Part shown: positions 15,512 to 23,681 of the stretch, piece after piece | Numbering within the stretch: the first letter of the stretch is position 1 | Layout: every line of letters begins with the position of its first letter | NCBI GenBank assembly: GCA_964564865.1 | Contig: CAZMDA010000017.1 | Span: 1-59,571, forward strand | Length of the DNA stretch: 59,571 bases | Source of the DNA: RBG-16-66-20 sp964564865 | Lineage (GTDB): Bacteria; Pseudomonadota; Gammaproteobacteria; Burkholderiales; SG8-39 | Reading direction: 5' to 3' | Translations under genes and position numbers: made by a program | The notes under the pieces: generated by a model | The model's input: the letters and a program-made list of their open reading frames with translations, nothing else | Database searches by the model: none | Told to the model about the DNA's origin: nothing

Positions 15512-16576
15512 ATGGACAAGCCTAGCATGCCCTCCGGCCCGGTCAGCGGCCCCGCGGCCTGGACCGGCCCCGACCTTGCGAAACGCGAGGACGACTGGCT
15601 CCATCGCCTGGGCGCGCGCGAGCTGGCCGAGATCGACGCCGCGGTGCGCGCCTTCAAGGCCTCCGGCCGGCCGCTGGCGGACATCGCCGCGGCGAATTTC
15701 CCGCTGGGCGCCTTTGGCGACACCCTGCGCGGCCTGCTGCGCGAGCTGCTGGAAGGCCGGGGCTTCTTCATGCTGCGCGGCCTGCCGGTGGACCGCTACA
15801 GCCGCGAGGAGCAGGCGATCGCCTACATGGGGATCGGCGCGCACCTGGGGCGGCCGCGCTCGCAGAACGCCAAGGGCCACCTGCTGGGGCACGTGAAGGA
15901 CCTGGGCCTGGACATCGCCGATCCCAAGGTGCGCTACTACCAGACCAACCGGCGCCTGGAGTACCACACCGACTCGGTGGACATCGTGGGATTGCTGTGC
16001 CTGAAGACGGCAAAGGCGGGCGGCGAGAGCTTCCTCGCCAGCTCCATGACGGTCTACAACGAGATCCGGGCGCGGCGCCCGGACCTGCTGCCGGCGCTGT
16101 TCCTGCCCTTTCCCACCGACCGGCGCGGCGAGGTGCCCGAGGGCATGAAGCCGTGGTTCGACATGCCGGTGTACCACTGGTACCAGGGCCGGCTCACCTG
16201 CATCTACGTGCGCCAGTACATCGAGTCGGCGCAGCAGCTGTTCCCGGAGGCGATGCGCCTCAGCGCGGACCAGGTCGCGGCCATGGACCTGATGGACGAG
16301 CTGGTGAACGACCCGGCGATCCACCTGTCGATGGCCTTCCTGCCCGGCGACATGCAGTTCCTGCACAACCACCAGATCCTGCACTCCAGGAACGACTTCG
16401 AGAACTGGCCCGAGCCGGAGCGCCACCGGCACCTGCTGCGCCTGTGGCTCGCGCCGCCCGGCGGCCGTCCGCTGCCCGAGGCGTTCGCGGCGCGCTACGG
16501 CAGCGTTGCGCCGGGCGATCGCGGCGGCATCGTGGTGAAGGGCACGCGCTTCACCGTGCCGCTCGAGGCGGTGTAA
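15512..16576 (+). CDS. TauD/TfdA-like Fe(II)/2-oxoglutarate dioxygenase
   Basis: A 354-residue cupin-fold dioxygenase. The first two Fe ligands are His 152 and Asp 154 in LEYHTDSVDIVGLL. The third is His 291 in NHQILHSRNDF, with the 2-oxoglutarate-binding Arg in HRHLLRLWL near 310. The family hydroxylates small organic compounds such as taurine, 2,4-D or gamma-butyrobetaine. Only 26 bp separate it from the divergent Bug receptor, so the promoters must overlap the start of that gene. A second in-frame ATG at 15527 is also possible. Confidence 0.87.
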   Translation: MDKPSMPSGPVSGPAAWTGPDLAKREDDWLHRLGARELAEIDAAVRAFKASGRPLADIAAANFPLGAFGDTLRGLLRELLEGRGFFMLRGLPVDRYSREEQAIAYMGIGAHLGRPRSQNAKGHLLGHVKDLGLDIADPKVRYYQTNRRLEYHTDSVDIVGLLCLKTAKAGGESFLASSMTVYNEIRARRPDLLPALFLPFPTDRRGEVPEGMKPWFDMPVYHWYQGRLTCIYVRQYIESAQQLFPEAMRLSADQVAAMDLMDELVNDPAIHLSMAFLPGDMQFLHNHQILHSRNDFENWPEPERHRHLLRLWLAPPGGRPLPEAFAARYGSVAPGDRGGIVVKGTRFTVPLEAV

Positions 16577-17398
16577 CTAGTCGCGCTGCAGGACGAGCGG
16601 CGCGGCCTGCCCGCCGCGGCGCAGCTCGCCGGCGATGCGCGCGCCCTCCACGCGGCCGCTGAACTCCAGGCCCGGCGCGGAGAAGCGGATCGCCGCCCCC
16701 TCCAGCTTCGCCTGCCGCACCTCCAGCGGCCGGCCCCAGGCCTCGCCCTCGATCTCGATCTCCTGGTAGTTCTGCGAGATGCGCAGGCGCCAGTCGCGCG
16801 CGCGCCAGCTGCCGCGCACCTTCGCCGGCACCACCCAGAGCAGGACGCGGCTCTCGTCGCCCTGGCCGTCGTGGCGCCGGGCGAGGCGCAGCGTCTCCAT
16901 GCGGTCGGGCTTCCAGCCGACCATGGCGAAGGCGTGCGAGACGATGCGCGCCCCGGGCCGCAGTTCATCGAGCAGCTTGGGCTGCAGGCGGTCGATGATC
17001 GAGGGCAGCAGGTACAGCGTCACCACGGTGGCGCCGGAGAGGTCGGCCAGCAGCACGTCGCGATGCTCGAAGGCGACGCGGTCGGCGACGCCGGCGGCGC
17101 GCGCGTTGTCGCGCGACAGGGCGACCAGGCGCGCGTCGATCTCCAGGCCCAGGCCGCGCGCGCCGAATTTCCGCGCCGCCGCGATGACGATGCGGCCGTC
17201 GCCCGATCCCAGGTCCACGACCAGGTCCTGCGCGCCGGCGCCGGCCAGCGCGAGCATGCGCTCGACCACCTCCGGCGGCGTGGTGATGAACGGCGCCTGC
17301 TCGATGGGCGCCTGGGCGCGCGCGGCGCCGGAGACGGCGAGCGCCGCCAGCGCGGCGGCGAGCGCGCGCACCACCGCTTCAACGTGTCCGTGGATCAA
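16577..17398 (-). CDS. Class I SAM-dependent methyltransferase with an N-terminal export signal
   Basis: A 273-residue protein. The methyltransferase core has the SAM-binding loop VVDLGSGDGRIVIAAARKFG, the acidic strand GLGLEIDARLV, and FEHRDVLLADLSGATVVTLY. A C-terminal beta-rich part (about 190-273) is unlike usual methyltransferases. The N-terminus ALAAALAALAVSGAARAQ looks like a signal peptide, odd for an enzyme needing cytosolic SAM. The TTG start at 17398 has an AAGGGGA ribosome site. A GTG start at 17371 would give an even more typical signal, MVRALAAALA. The substrate is unknown. Confidence 0.8.
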   Translation of the reverse strand: MIHGHVEAVVRALAAALAALAVSGAARAQAPIEQAPFITTPPEVVERMLALAGAGAQDLVVDLGSGDGRIVIAAARKFGARGLGLEIDARLVALSRDNARAAGVADRVAFEHRDVLLADLSGATVVTLYLLPSIIDRLQPKLLDELRPGARIVSHAFAMVGWKPDRMETLRLARRHDGQGDESRVLLWVVPAKVRGSWRARDWRLRISQNYQEIEIEGEAWGRPLEVRQAKLEGAAIRFSAPGLEFSGRVEGARIAGELRRGGQAAPLVLQRD

Positions 17399-17535
17399 TC
17401 GTCATCCCCTTGGAGAGCGCGGGGGCATTCTAACCGTCTGCCGACGATGCGTAAGGACGGGGAATGAACGCCGACCGAGCGGTGTAGACTGCTGCAGAGC
17501 ACCCTGTCGTTGAACGCATTCACGGGAGATTCCGC

Positions 17536-17646
17536 ATGATCGATACCCGTTCCTGCCGCACCCGCCGCGCCCTGCTCGGCTATTCCACCCAACCCCGCAG
17601 CTACCTGAGCGGCGCCTCGCGCCGCGTCCGAGCGCTGCATCGCTAA
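17536..17646 (+). CDS. Small Arg-rich ORF (36 aa), possible leader or micropeptide
   Basis: ATG at 17536 is preceded by a good GGGAGA ribosome site and ends with TAA, 14 nt before the receptor gene. It encodes MIDTRSCRTRRALLGYSTQP and an Arg/Ser-rich remainder. No known family is recognised. The position suggests either an upstream regulatory ORF or a conserved micropeptide. The rest of the 17399-17660 gap holds no other gene. Confidence 0.4.
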   Translation: MIDTRSCRTRRALLGYSTQPRSYLSGASRRVRALHR

Positions 17647-17660
17647 CCCGGGAGTCCGCC

Positions 17661-18515
17661 ATGTTCCGTCCGCTCGTCCGCAGCCTTGCCCTGTCCCTCG
17701 TTCTCGCCGCCCCGGCGCTCGCGCAGCAGCCGGTCCTGAAGGTCACCACCATCCCCGAGGAAGCCGCCACCGAGCAGGTGCGCAAGTTCGGGCCGCTGAC
17801 CAAGTACCTGGAGCGCACGCTCGGCATGAAGGTCGAGTTCACGCCGGTGAACGACTACCCGGCCGCGGTCGAGGCGCTCGTCAACAAGCAGGTCGACCTG
17901 GTCTGGTTCGGCGGCTTCACCCATGTCCAGGCGCAGCTGCGCTCCGGCGGCAAGATCATTCCGATCGCGCAGCGCGAGGAAGACACGCAGTTCCGCTCGG
18001 TGTTCATCACGCAGGTGAACTCCGGCATCAAGACCCTTGCCGACCTGAAGGGCAAGCAGGTGAGCTTCGGCTCGCAATCGAGCACCTCCGGGCACCTCAT
18101 GCCGCGCGCCAACCTCCTGCAGGCGAAGATCGATCCGGAGAAGGACTTCAGGCGGATCGCCTATTCCGGCGCGCACGACGCCACCATCGCCTCGGTGGTC
18201 GGCGGGCGGGTTGACGCAGCGGCGCTCGACATCACGGTGTGGCGCAAGTTCGTCGACGAGAAGAAGGTCGATACCTCGAAGGTGAACGTGTTCTTCACCA
18301 CGCCGCCCTTCTACAACTACAACTGGTCGGTGCACGCGGACATGCCGGTCGCGCTGCGCGAGCGCCTTACCAAGGCGCTGCTCGACCTGTCCATGTCCAA
18401 TCCGGAAGGCAAGGAAATCCTGACCCTCAACCGCGCCACCAAGTACATCCCGACGCGGGCCGAGAACTACAAAGGACTCGAGGTCGCCGGCCGCAGCGCG
18501 GGCCTCATCAAGTAG
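17661..18515 (+). CDS. phnD: Phosphonate/phosphite-type ABC transporter substrate-binding protein (PhnD-like)
   Basis: A 284-residue periplasmic receptor. The signal peptide ends APALAQ. The fold is PhnD/PtxB-like: LTKYLERTLGMKVEFTPVND, VDLVWFGGFTHVQAQ, DLKGKQVSFGSQSSTSGHLM, and VVGGRVDAAALDITVW. PhnD-type receptors bind phosphonates or phosphite. Three transporter genes follow in PhnCDE style, making a complete importer. The adjacent minus-strand decarboxylase genes could act on the imported compound. The exact ligand is not decidable; symbol given by family. Confidence 0.88.
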   Translation: MFRPLVRSLALSLVLAAPALAQQPVLKVTTIPEEAATEQVRKFGPLTKYLERTLGMKVEFTPVNDYPAAVEALVNKQVDLVWFGGFTHVQAQLRSGGKIIPIAQREEDTQFRSVFITQVNSGIKTLADLKGKQVSFGSQSSTSGHLMPRANLLQAKIDPEKDFRRIAYSGAHDATIASVVGGRVDAAALDITVWRKFVDEKKVDTSKVNVFFTTPPFYNYNWSVHADMPVALRERLTKALLDLSMSNPEGKEILTLNRATKYIPTRAENYKGLEVAGRSAGLIK

Positions 18516-18537
18516 GCCTGCGCCGGAGCCCCGGACG

Positions 18538-19362
18538 GTGAGGCTCGCCCTGCACGGGCTGGCCGCGCGGCACCCCGCCGCGCGGCCGGGCAGCGCGCCG
18601 GCGCTGCTGCCGGCGCAATTGCGCGTCGAGCCGGGCGAGCAGGTGGCGATCGTCGGCCCGTCGGGCGCCGGCAAGACGACCCTGCTGCACGCGATCGCCT
18701 GCGCGCTCCGGCCGGACGCGGGCCGCCTGGAGCTGGACGGCGTGGATCCGTGGTCGCTCCCGGTCGCGCGCCTGCAGCGGCTGCGCGGCCGGCTGTTCCT
18801 CGCGCCGCAGGCGCCGCCGCTGCCGCCGCGGCAACGCGTGGTGACCGCGGTGCTGGCGGCCCGCCTGCCGCACCAGTCCCTGCTGGCGAGCCTGCGCTCG
18901 CTCGCCTACCCGACCGACATCCGCGGCGCAAGCGAGGCGCTGGCGCAGTTCGACCTCGCGGACAAGCTCTGGGACCGCGTCGACCGGCTCTCCGGCGGCG
19001 AGCGCCAGCGCGTGGGCCTGGCGCGGGCGCTGGTGTCGGCGGCCACGCTGTGGCTGGTGGACGAGCCGCTGTCGTCGCTCGACCCGTCGCGCGCGGCGCT
19101 CGCGATCGCGACCCTGACCCGGGCCGCCCGCGAGCGCGGCGCCACGCTGCTCACCACGCTGCACCAGGTGGACGTGGCGACCCGCTTCCCGCGCGTGATC
19201 GGCATGCGCGACGGGGCCATCCGCTTCGACCTGCCGGCCGCGGAGGTGACGCGCGAGCGCCTCGCGCAACTGTATGCGCAGCGCGAGCACGAGCTGCAGG
19301 GCCCCGCGCCGGAGCCCGGGATCGAGGCCGCGCCGGCGGCCCCGCTGCCGTACTGCCGCTGA
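18538..19362 (+). CDS. phnC: ABC transporter ATPase, PhnC-like
   Basis: A 274-residue ATPase. It has Walker A GPSGAGKTT (40-48), the Q-loop in LAPQAP, the signature LSGGERQRVGLARAL (151-165), Walker B LWLVDEP (171-177) and the H-loop TTLHQVD. The start is GTG 23 nt after the receptor stop. The tail beyond residue 240 is Pro/Ala-rich. It powers import through the two permeases encoded immediately downstream. Confidence 0.9.
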   Translation: MRLALHGLAARHPAARPGSAPALLPAQLRVEPGEQVAIVGPSGAGKTTLLHAIACALRPDAGRLELDGVDPWSLPVARLQRLRGRLFLAPQAPPLPPRQRVVTAVLAARLPHQSLLASLRSLAYPTDIRGASEALAQFDLADKLWDRVDRLSGGERQRVGLARALVSAATLWLVDEPLSSLDPSRAALAIATLTRAARERGATLLTTLHQVDVATRFPRVIGMRDGAIRFDLPAAEVTRERLAQLYAQREHELQGPAPEPGIEAAPAAPLPYCR

Positions 19363-19365
19363 ACG

Positions 19366-20193
19366 ATGTCGATCACCGCGCCGCAGCTGCGCGACCCGGC
19401 CTGGACCGGGCGCGTGTTCTGGACGCTGGCCGCGCTGGTGCTCGCCGCGCCCGCGCTGGTGGCCACCGAGTTCCGCCCCTGGACGCTGTTCGAACCCGAT
19501 GCGCTGCGCGCCACGCTCCGCTTCGCGGCCGAGTTCTTTCCGCCCAAGGTCGAAGGCGAGTTCCTGCTGCTGGTCCTCCGCGAGTGCTGGCGCACGGTCG
19601 CCATCGCGACCGCCGGCATGGCGCTCGCCCTCGTCATCGCCGTTCCGCTGACGCTCGCCGCGACCAGCGTGCTGTCCGTGTCCGCGCTCCCCGGGCGGAT
19701 GCACGCCTGGCCCTTCGCCGTGCGCCAGGCGGTGCGGGGACTGCTCATCGTGCTGCGCAGCGTGCCCGAGCTGGTCTGGGCCCTGGTGTTCGTGCGGGTG
19801 GTGGGGCTGGGGCCGACCGCGGGGGTGCTGGCGATCGCGCTCACCTACGGCGGCATGCTGGGCAAGGTGTATTGCGAGATCCTGGAGAGCGATGAGCGCC
19901 ACGCCGCGCACGCGCTGCTGCGCAACGGCGCCGGCCGCCTGCAGGCGTTCTTCTACGGCGTCCTGCCGCAGAGCGCGGCCGAGCTGACCAGCTACACCGT
20001 CTACCGCTGGGAATGCGCGATCCGGTCCTCGGCCGTGCTGGGCTTCGTCGGCGCCGGCGGCCTCGGCCAGCAGATGGACAACTCGATGAAGATGTTCCAG
20101 GGCTCGGAGGTGGCCACGATGCTCATCGTGTTCATGCTCCTGGTCGGCCTGGCCGATGCCGCCAGCGCCTGGCTGCGCAAGGTGATCGCGTGA
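19366..20193 (+). CDS. phnE: ABC transporter permease, PhnE-like (first)
   Basis: A 275-residue inner-membrane permease with a hydrophobic helix near 18-35 and a core of several helices. The permease signature includes RSVPELVWALVFVRVVGLGP (about 135-154), which contacts the ATPase through its EAA-like loop. GFVGAGGLGQQMD lies near 228. It starts 3 nt after the ATPase stop and overlaps the second permease by 4 bp (GTGA). Confidence 0.9.
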   Translation: MSITAPQLRDPAWTGRVFWTLAALVLAAPALVATEFRPWTLFEPDALRATLRFAAEFFPPKVEGEFLLLVLRECWRTVAIATAGMALALVIAVPLTLAATSVLSVSALPGRMHAWPFAVRQAVRGLLIVLRSVPELVWALVFVRVVGLGPTAGVLAIALTYGGMLGKVYCEILESDERHAAHALLRNGAGRLQAFFYGVLPQSAAELTSYTVYRWECAIRSSAVLGFVGAGGLGQQMDNSMKMFQGSEVATMLIVFMLLVGLADAASAWLRKVIA

Positions 20194-20996
20194 CCGGGAC
20201 CCGGCAGGAGCCCGCGGCGCAGCGGCCGCGCTGCAGCGGGTGCTGGTTCCTCGCCGGCCTGGCGTTGCTCACGATCGCCAGCTTCTGGAGCCTGGACCTG
20301 CAATGGTCGAAGTTCCTCGGCGCCGACGCGGCGCGCAAGATGGGCCGGTTCCTCGCCGAGCTGCTCTCGCCGTCGACCGACGCCGCGTTCCTCGGCAAGC
20401 TCGCGCTGGCGAGCCTGGAGACGATCGCCATGTCGGCCCTGGGCACGCTGCTCGCGGTCCTGGGCGGGCTGGCGCTCGCGCTGCCGGCCAGCCGCACGCA
20501 CGCGGAGGATCCGGCCCGCTGGCGCGCGCCGACCCGCGTGATCCTGAACGCGCTGCGCTCGATCCCCGAACTGGTCTGGGCCGCCCTGCTCATCATCGCC
20601 GCCGGACTGGGACCGTTCGCCGGCACCCTCGCGCTCGGCCTGCACACCACGGGCGTGCTGGGGCGCCTGTTCGCCGAAGCGATCGAGAATGCGCCCGCGG
20701 GCCCGGCCTTCGCGCTGCGCGCGCGGGGCGTGGGCGCCGGCCGCGTGTTCCTCTACGCCACGCTGCCGCAGATCCTGCCGCAGCTGCTCTCCTACACCCT
20801 GTACCGGTGGGAGAACAACATCCGCGCCGCCGCGGTGCTGGGCGTGGTGGGCGGCGGCGGCCTGGGGCAGCTGCTCGCCTTCCACATGGGGCTGTTCCAC
20901 ATGGCCGAGACCAGTTCCATCCTGATCGCGATGATCCTCCTGGTCACGCTGGTGGATTTCGCCTCCTACCTGGCGCGACGGATCCTGCAGCGCTAG
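20190..20996 (+). CDS. ABC transporter permease, PhnE-like (second)
   Basis: A 268-residue permease paralogous to its neighbour, with the same landmarks: RSIPELVWAALLIIAAGLGP, YTLYRWENNIRAAAVLGVVG and GGGLGQLL. The two probably form a heterodimeric channel, as in split PhnE1/PhnE2 systems. The start is GTG overlapping the previous stop. An alternative upstream start would run through the preceding permease in another frame and is unlikely. Confidence 0.87.
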   Translation: MTGTRQEPAAQRPRCSGCWFLAGLALLTIASFWSLDLQWSKFLGADAARKMGRFLAELLSPSTDAAFLGKLALASLETIAMSALGTLLAVLGGLALALPASRTHAEDPARWRAPTRVILNALRSIPELVWAALLIIAAGLGPFAGTLALGLHTTGVLGRLFAEAIENAPAGPAFALRARGVGAGRVFLYATLPQILPQLLSYTLYRWENNIRAAAVLGVVGGGGLGQLLAFHMGLFHMAETSSILIAMILLVTLVDFASYLARRILQR

Positions 20997-21005
20997 CGGC
21001 CGCGC

Positions 21006-21038
21006 AAAAAAAAGAAGACCCGGCCGTGGCCGAGTCTT
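21006..21038 (-). terminator. Intrinsic terminator of the small secreted protein gene
   Basis: On the minus strand GAAGACTCGGCC and GGCCGGGTCTTC pair around AC and are followed by eight T. It lies 32 nt after the stop of the gene at 21071-21310. The plus strand has no U-run here. Confidence 0.8.
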
Positions 21039-21070
21039 CGTCCTGCGTCGAGCAACTGCTCGCTGGCCGC

Positions 21071-21310
21071 TTACTTCTTGTCGGCCTTCTTGCCCTTGGA
21101 CTTGCCCTTGCCCTTGGCCTTCGCCTTGCCCTTCTTCTCGGCAGGCGCGGCGGCCTTGTCGGCCGGGGCGGCGGGGGTCGCCGGGGCCGCCTTGGCCGGC
21201 TCGCCCTTGGCCGGGGTGGCCGGCGTGGCGGGGGTGGCGGGAGCCTGGGCGAACACGGAAGCGGCGAAGGCGGACGCCACCAGGGTCACGAGCAGCTTTT
21301 GCTTGAGCAT
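21071..21310 (-). CDS. Small secreted Ala/Pro/Lys-rich protein
   Basis: A 79-residue protein. The signal peptide is MLKQKLLVTLVASAFAASVF-A with cleavage before QAPA. The mature chain begins with Thr-Pro-Ala triplet repeats and Ala/Pro-rich sequence. It ends in a strongly basic block of alternating Lys, Gly and Ala, resembling a histone H1 tail. It has no recognised enzyme domain. It is monocistronic with its own strong terminator and is probably well expressed. Such tails bind polyanions, so a periplasmic or surface role with nucleic acid or polysaccharide is possible but inferred. Confidence 0.75.
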   Translation of the reverse strand: MLKQKLLVTLVASAFAASVFAQAPATPATPATPAKGEPAKAAPATPAAPADKAAAPAEKKGKAKAKGKGKSKGKKADKK

Positions 21311-21390
21311 CGGGGGTTCTCCATGGAAAGTGGTGAGTCGGACACTTCCCATAACGCGCCACCCACCGGGCGGTTGACCCGTCTTCCGGG

Positions 21391-21981
21391 CTATTCCGCG
21401 TCCGCCTGCGGCCCCAGCAAGGCCCGCCGGAAGCGGGACTTGAGCAAGCCCCCGTCCCGCGGCGGCAGCACCAGCGGGATCTTCTCCGCGACCACCTTGA
21501 CCTGCACCAGCACCGGCCCGGGAGCGCCCAGCAGCGACTGCCGGGCCGCGGCGAACTCCGCCTCGCTGCGCGCCAGCGCCGCGACGCCGAAGCCGCAGGC
21601 GCGCGCCACGCCGGCCAGGTCCACGCCCGAGGCGGTATGGGTGGCCTGCATGCCGGTCTCGCCGTAGCGCTCGTTGTCGATCACCGCGATGGCGAGGTTG
21701 CCCGGCTTCTGCACGCCGATGGTGGCAAGCGACCCCAGCCCCATCAGCATCTCGCCGTCGCCGGTGATCACCAGTACCCGGCGCGACGGCTGCGCCAGCG
21801 CGAGGCCCAGGCCCACCATCGCCGCGGCGCCCATCGCGCCCCACATCGGGAAGCTGAGCGGGGAATCGCCCGCCGCGGAGATGTCCCAGGCCGTGGAACC
21901 CAGGCCGGCGACGACCAGCAACTCGCCGCGGTCCCGCAGCAGGGAGCCGACGACGTCCCTTCTTTTCAGGATCGCGCTCAT
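21391..21981 (-). CDS. TPP-binding decarboxylase, beta subunit (sulfopyruvate/phosphonopyruvate decarboxylase type)
   Basis: A 196-residue protein holding the PP domain of a two-subunit TPP enzyme. It has FPMWGAMGAAAMVGLGLALA, the TPP/Mg motif TGDGEMLMGLGSLATIG and the matching VIDNERYGETGMQ. This layout matches ComE (sulfopyruvate decarboxylase beta) or the C-terminal half of phosphonopyruvate decarboxylase. It would convert the 3-sulfo- or 3-phosphono-pyruvate to the acetaldehyde with CO2 release. Its ATG overlaps the alpha-subunit stop by 4 bp. Confidence 0.82.
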   Translation of the reverse strand: MSAILKRRDVVGSLLRDRGELLVVAGLGSTAWDISAAGDSPLSFPMWGAMGAAAMVGLGLALAQPSRRVLVITGDGEMLMGLGSLATIGVQKPGNLAIAVIDNERYGETGMQATHTASGVDLAGVARACGFGVAALARSEAEFAAARQSLLGAPGPVLVQVKVVAEKIPLVLPPRDGGLLKSRFRRALLGPQADAE

Positions 21982-22502
21982 CGGCTGGCCTGGTCCTGGA
22001 AGCTCTTGATGCCGATCACGCGCTGCGCGATCAGCACCGCCACCGCCGCGTAGCTGCCCCAGGCGAGGCGCGCGGCCGCGTCGGCCGCGGGCGGGACTTC
22101 CTCCGCGGTCGCGGCGTGGTGCACCACCACGCCCATGGACTCCAGCGCCGGCCGCGTCGCCTGCCCCATCGGCACCTGCCAGGGGTTGAACTCGCCCTGC
22201 TCGCCGCGCATGGTCACCAGCATCAGCAGCGGGAAGCGGCACTCGCTCGTCATGCCGAGCGCGTTGATGCAGTTGCCCACGCCGCTGGACTGCATCAGCA
22301 GCACGCTGCGCTCGCCGCCCAGCCAGGCGCCGGCGGCGAGGCCGACGCCTTCCTCCTCGGTGCTGAGCGGGACCGCGCGCATCGCCTGGTCCGCCTGGCA
22401 CAGCTCGATCAGGCGCTTGTGGCCGGCGTCGGGCACGTAGCCCACCTGGCGCACTTTCGCTTCCTTGAGGACCCCGTACAGCCTGTCCGGCCAATCGTTC
22501 AT
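21978..22502 (-). CDS. TPP-binding decarboxylase, alpha subunit (sulfopyruvate/phosphonopyruvate decarboxylase type)
   Basis: A 174-residue Pyr domain: VRQVGYVPDAGHKRLIELCQ, the conserved Glu in PLSTEEEGVGLAAGAWLGG, and LLMQSSGVGNCINALGM. This is the half that activates TPP in ComDE-type enzymes. It is co-translated with the beta subunit. The upstream neighbour, 12 nt away, is a sulfite-oxidase-like molybdoenzyme, and a phosphonate-type importer faces the pair. Sulfonate and phosphonate chemistry therefore both remain possible. Confidence 0.82.
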   Translation of the reverse strand: MNDWPDRLYGVLKEAKVRQVGYVPDAGHKRLIELCQADQAMRAVPLSTEEEGVGLAAGAWLGGERSVLLMQSSGVGNCINALGMTSECRFPLLMLVTMRGEQGEFNPWQVPMGQATRPALESMGVVVHHAATAEEVPPAADAAARLAWGSYAAVAVLIAQRVIGIKSFQDQASR

Positions 22503-22514
22503 CGTGCTCCCATC

Positions 22515-23606
22515 CTAGGATTCGCGTACCGTCACCGCGACGGTCTGCGCGGAATTGTTGCCGAATCCGGTCGCGTCCCACTCAGGCTCCAGCGGCTGCG
22601 TCGCGCCGGCGGCATCGGTCGCCCGGCAGCGCAGCTCATGCTCGCCGGGCACCGCATCCCACTGCGCGCGCCAGCCGCGCCAGGCATGCTCGCTGACGGG
22701 CGCCTCCAGTTCGGCGTCCCGCCACGCGCCGTCCACGGCGAAGGCGACGCGCGTCACCACGCCGGAACCCGACCAGGCGCGGCCGCGGACCTCGATGCGG
22801 CCCGCCTGCGCGAAGCGCCGGCGCGCGTAGAAATCCGGGATCCCCGGCGGCGCCATGAGCGAGTTGACGCGCATGCGGGTGCAGGGCACGCCCTTCTCCC
22901 CGGGCGCCTTGCGGAAATGGTAGCTGAGCGCCTGCTGCACGCCCGCGAACGGCTCGGCAACCGCCTCGATCCGGTCCAGCCATTTCACGCTCGCCATGCC
23001 GTACCAGCCCGGCACCACCAGGCGCAGCGGCGCGCCATGCTGCGGCGGGAGCGGCTGGCCGTTCATGGCCCACGCCACCAGCACGTCCGGGCGCATCGCC
23101 TCCCCGGGCGCGAGGCTGCGCGCGAACGCATGCTCGATGCCGCGGTCCAGGCCCCGGTCCACGCCATGGAACACCAGTTCCCTGGCGGCCGCCTTGAGTC
23201 CGGCGCGCTCGATCAGCGCGGACAGCGGCGCCCCGGTCCATTCGGCGGTGGAGACGCCTTCCTCCATCCAGGGCATGGACGGATAGCGCGGCGACATCTG
23301 GCCGCGGCCGTTGCCCGCGCACTCCATGGTCATGCGCACCGTGCGCGACGGCAGCGCGCGCAGCTCCGCCATGGAGAGGGCGAACGGGCGCTCGAACAGC
23401 CCGTCCAGGCGCAGGCGCCACGCGAACTCGTCGGCGGCAGGGATGTCGAAGTGGATCAGGAGGTAATGCAGGCCCGCGGGGGTGACGTCGTAGCGCAGCG
23501 CCTCCAGCGGCATGCCGCTGTTGCGGGAGGCGAGCGCCAGTTCCGCCGCGGTGTAGCGCCCGACGATCGGCGGGCGGCGCTGTTCCCCCTGCGTGGTCCC
23601 GGCCAA
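22515..23606 (-). CDS. Sulfite oxidase-like molybdopterin oxidoreductase
   Basis: A 363-residue protein with the oxidoreductase molybdopterin domain: LRLDGLFERPFALSMAELRA, the Mo-ligand Cys in RMTMECAGNGRG, RPDVLVAWAMNGQPLPPQHG, and the GWYGMASVKWLDRIE segment. The C-terminal Mo-co dimerisation domain follows from about 245. The family oxidises sulfite (SoxC/SorA) or acts on related substrates. No Tat signal is visible, unlike periplasmic SorA. A TTG start at 23606 was chosen because GGGAGGAAAG precedes it at proper spacing; the longer open frame runs through the divergent chaC gene. Confidence 0.82.
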   Translation of the reverse strand: MAGTTQGEQRRPPIVGRYTAAELALASRNSGMPLEALRYDVTPAGLHYLLIHFDIPAADEFAWRLRLDGLFERPFALSMAELRALPSRTVRMTMECAGNGRGQMSPRYPSMPWMEEGVSTAEWTGAPLSALIERAGLKAAARELVFHGVDRGLDRGIEHAFARSLAPGEAMRPDVLVAWAMNGQPLPPQHGAPLRLVVPGWYGMASVKWLDRIEAVAEPFAGVQQALSYHFRKAPGEKGVPCTRMRVNSLMAPPGIPDFYARRRFAQAGRIEVRGRAWSGSGVVTRVAFAVDGAWRDAELEAPVSEHAWRGWRAQWDAVPGEHELRCRATDAAGATQPLEPEWDATGFGNNSAQTVAVTVRES

Positions 23607-23630
23607 TGGTCTTTCCTCCCGGCGCGATTC

Positions 23631-23636
23631 TATAAT
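23631..23636 (+). promoter_or_regulatory. Candidate -10 box upstream of the ChaC-like gene
   Basis: A consensus TATAAT lies 45 nt before the ATG at 23682. No good -35 hexamer is seen 17 nt upstream, so support is partial. Confidence 0.35.
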
Positions 23637-23681
23637 GCAGCCGACCCGCACCATGCGAAACCCCGCACCCGGCCGAAGCTG

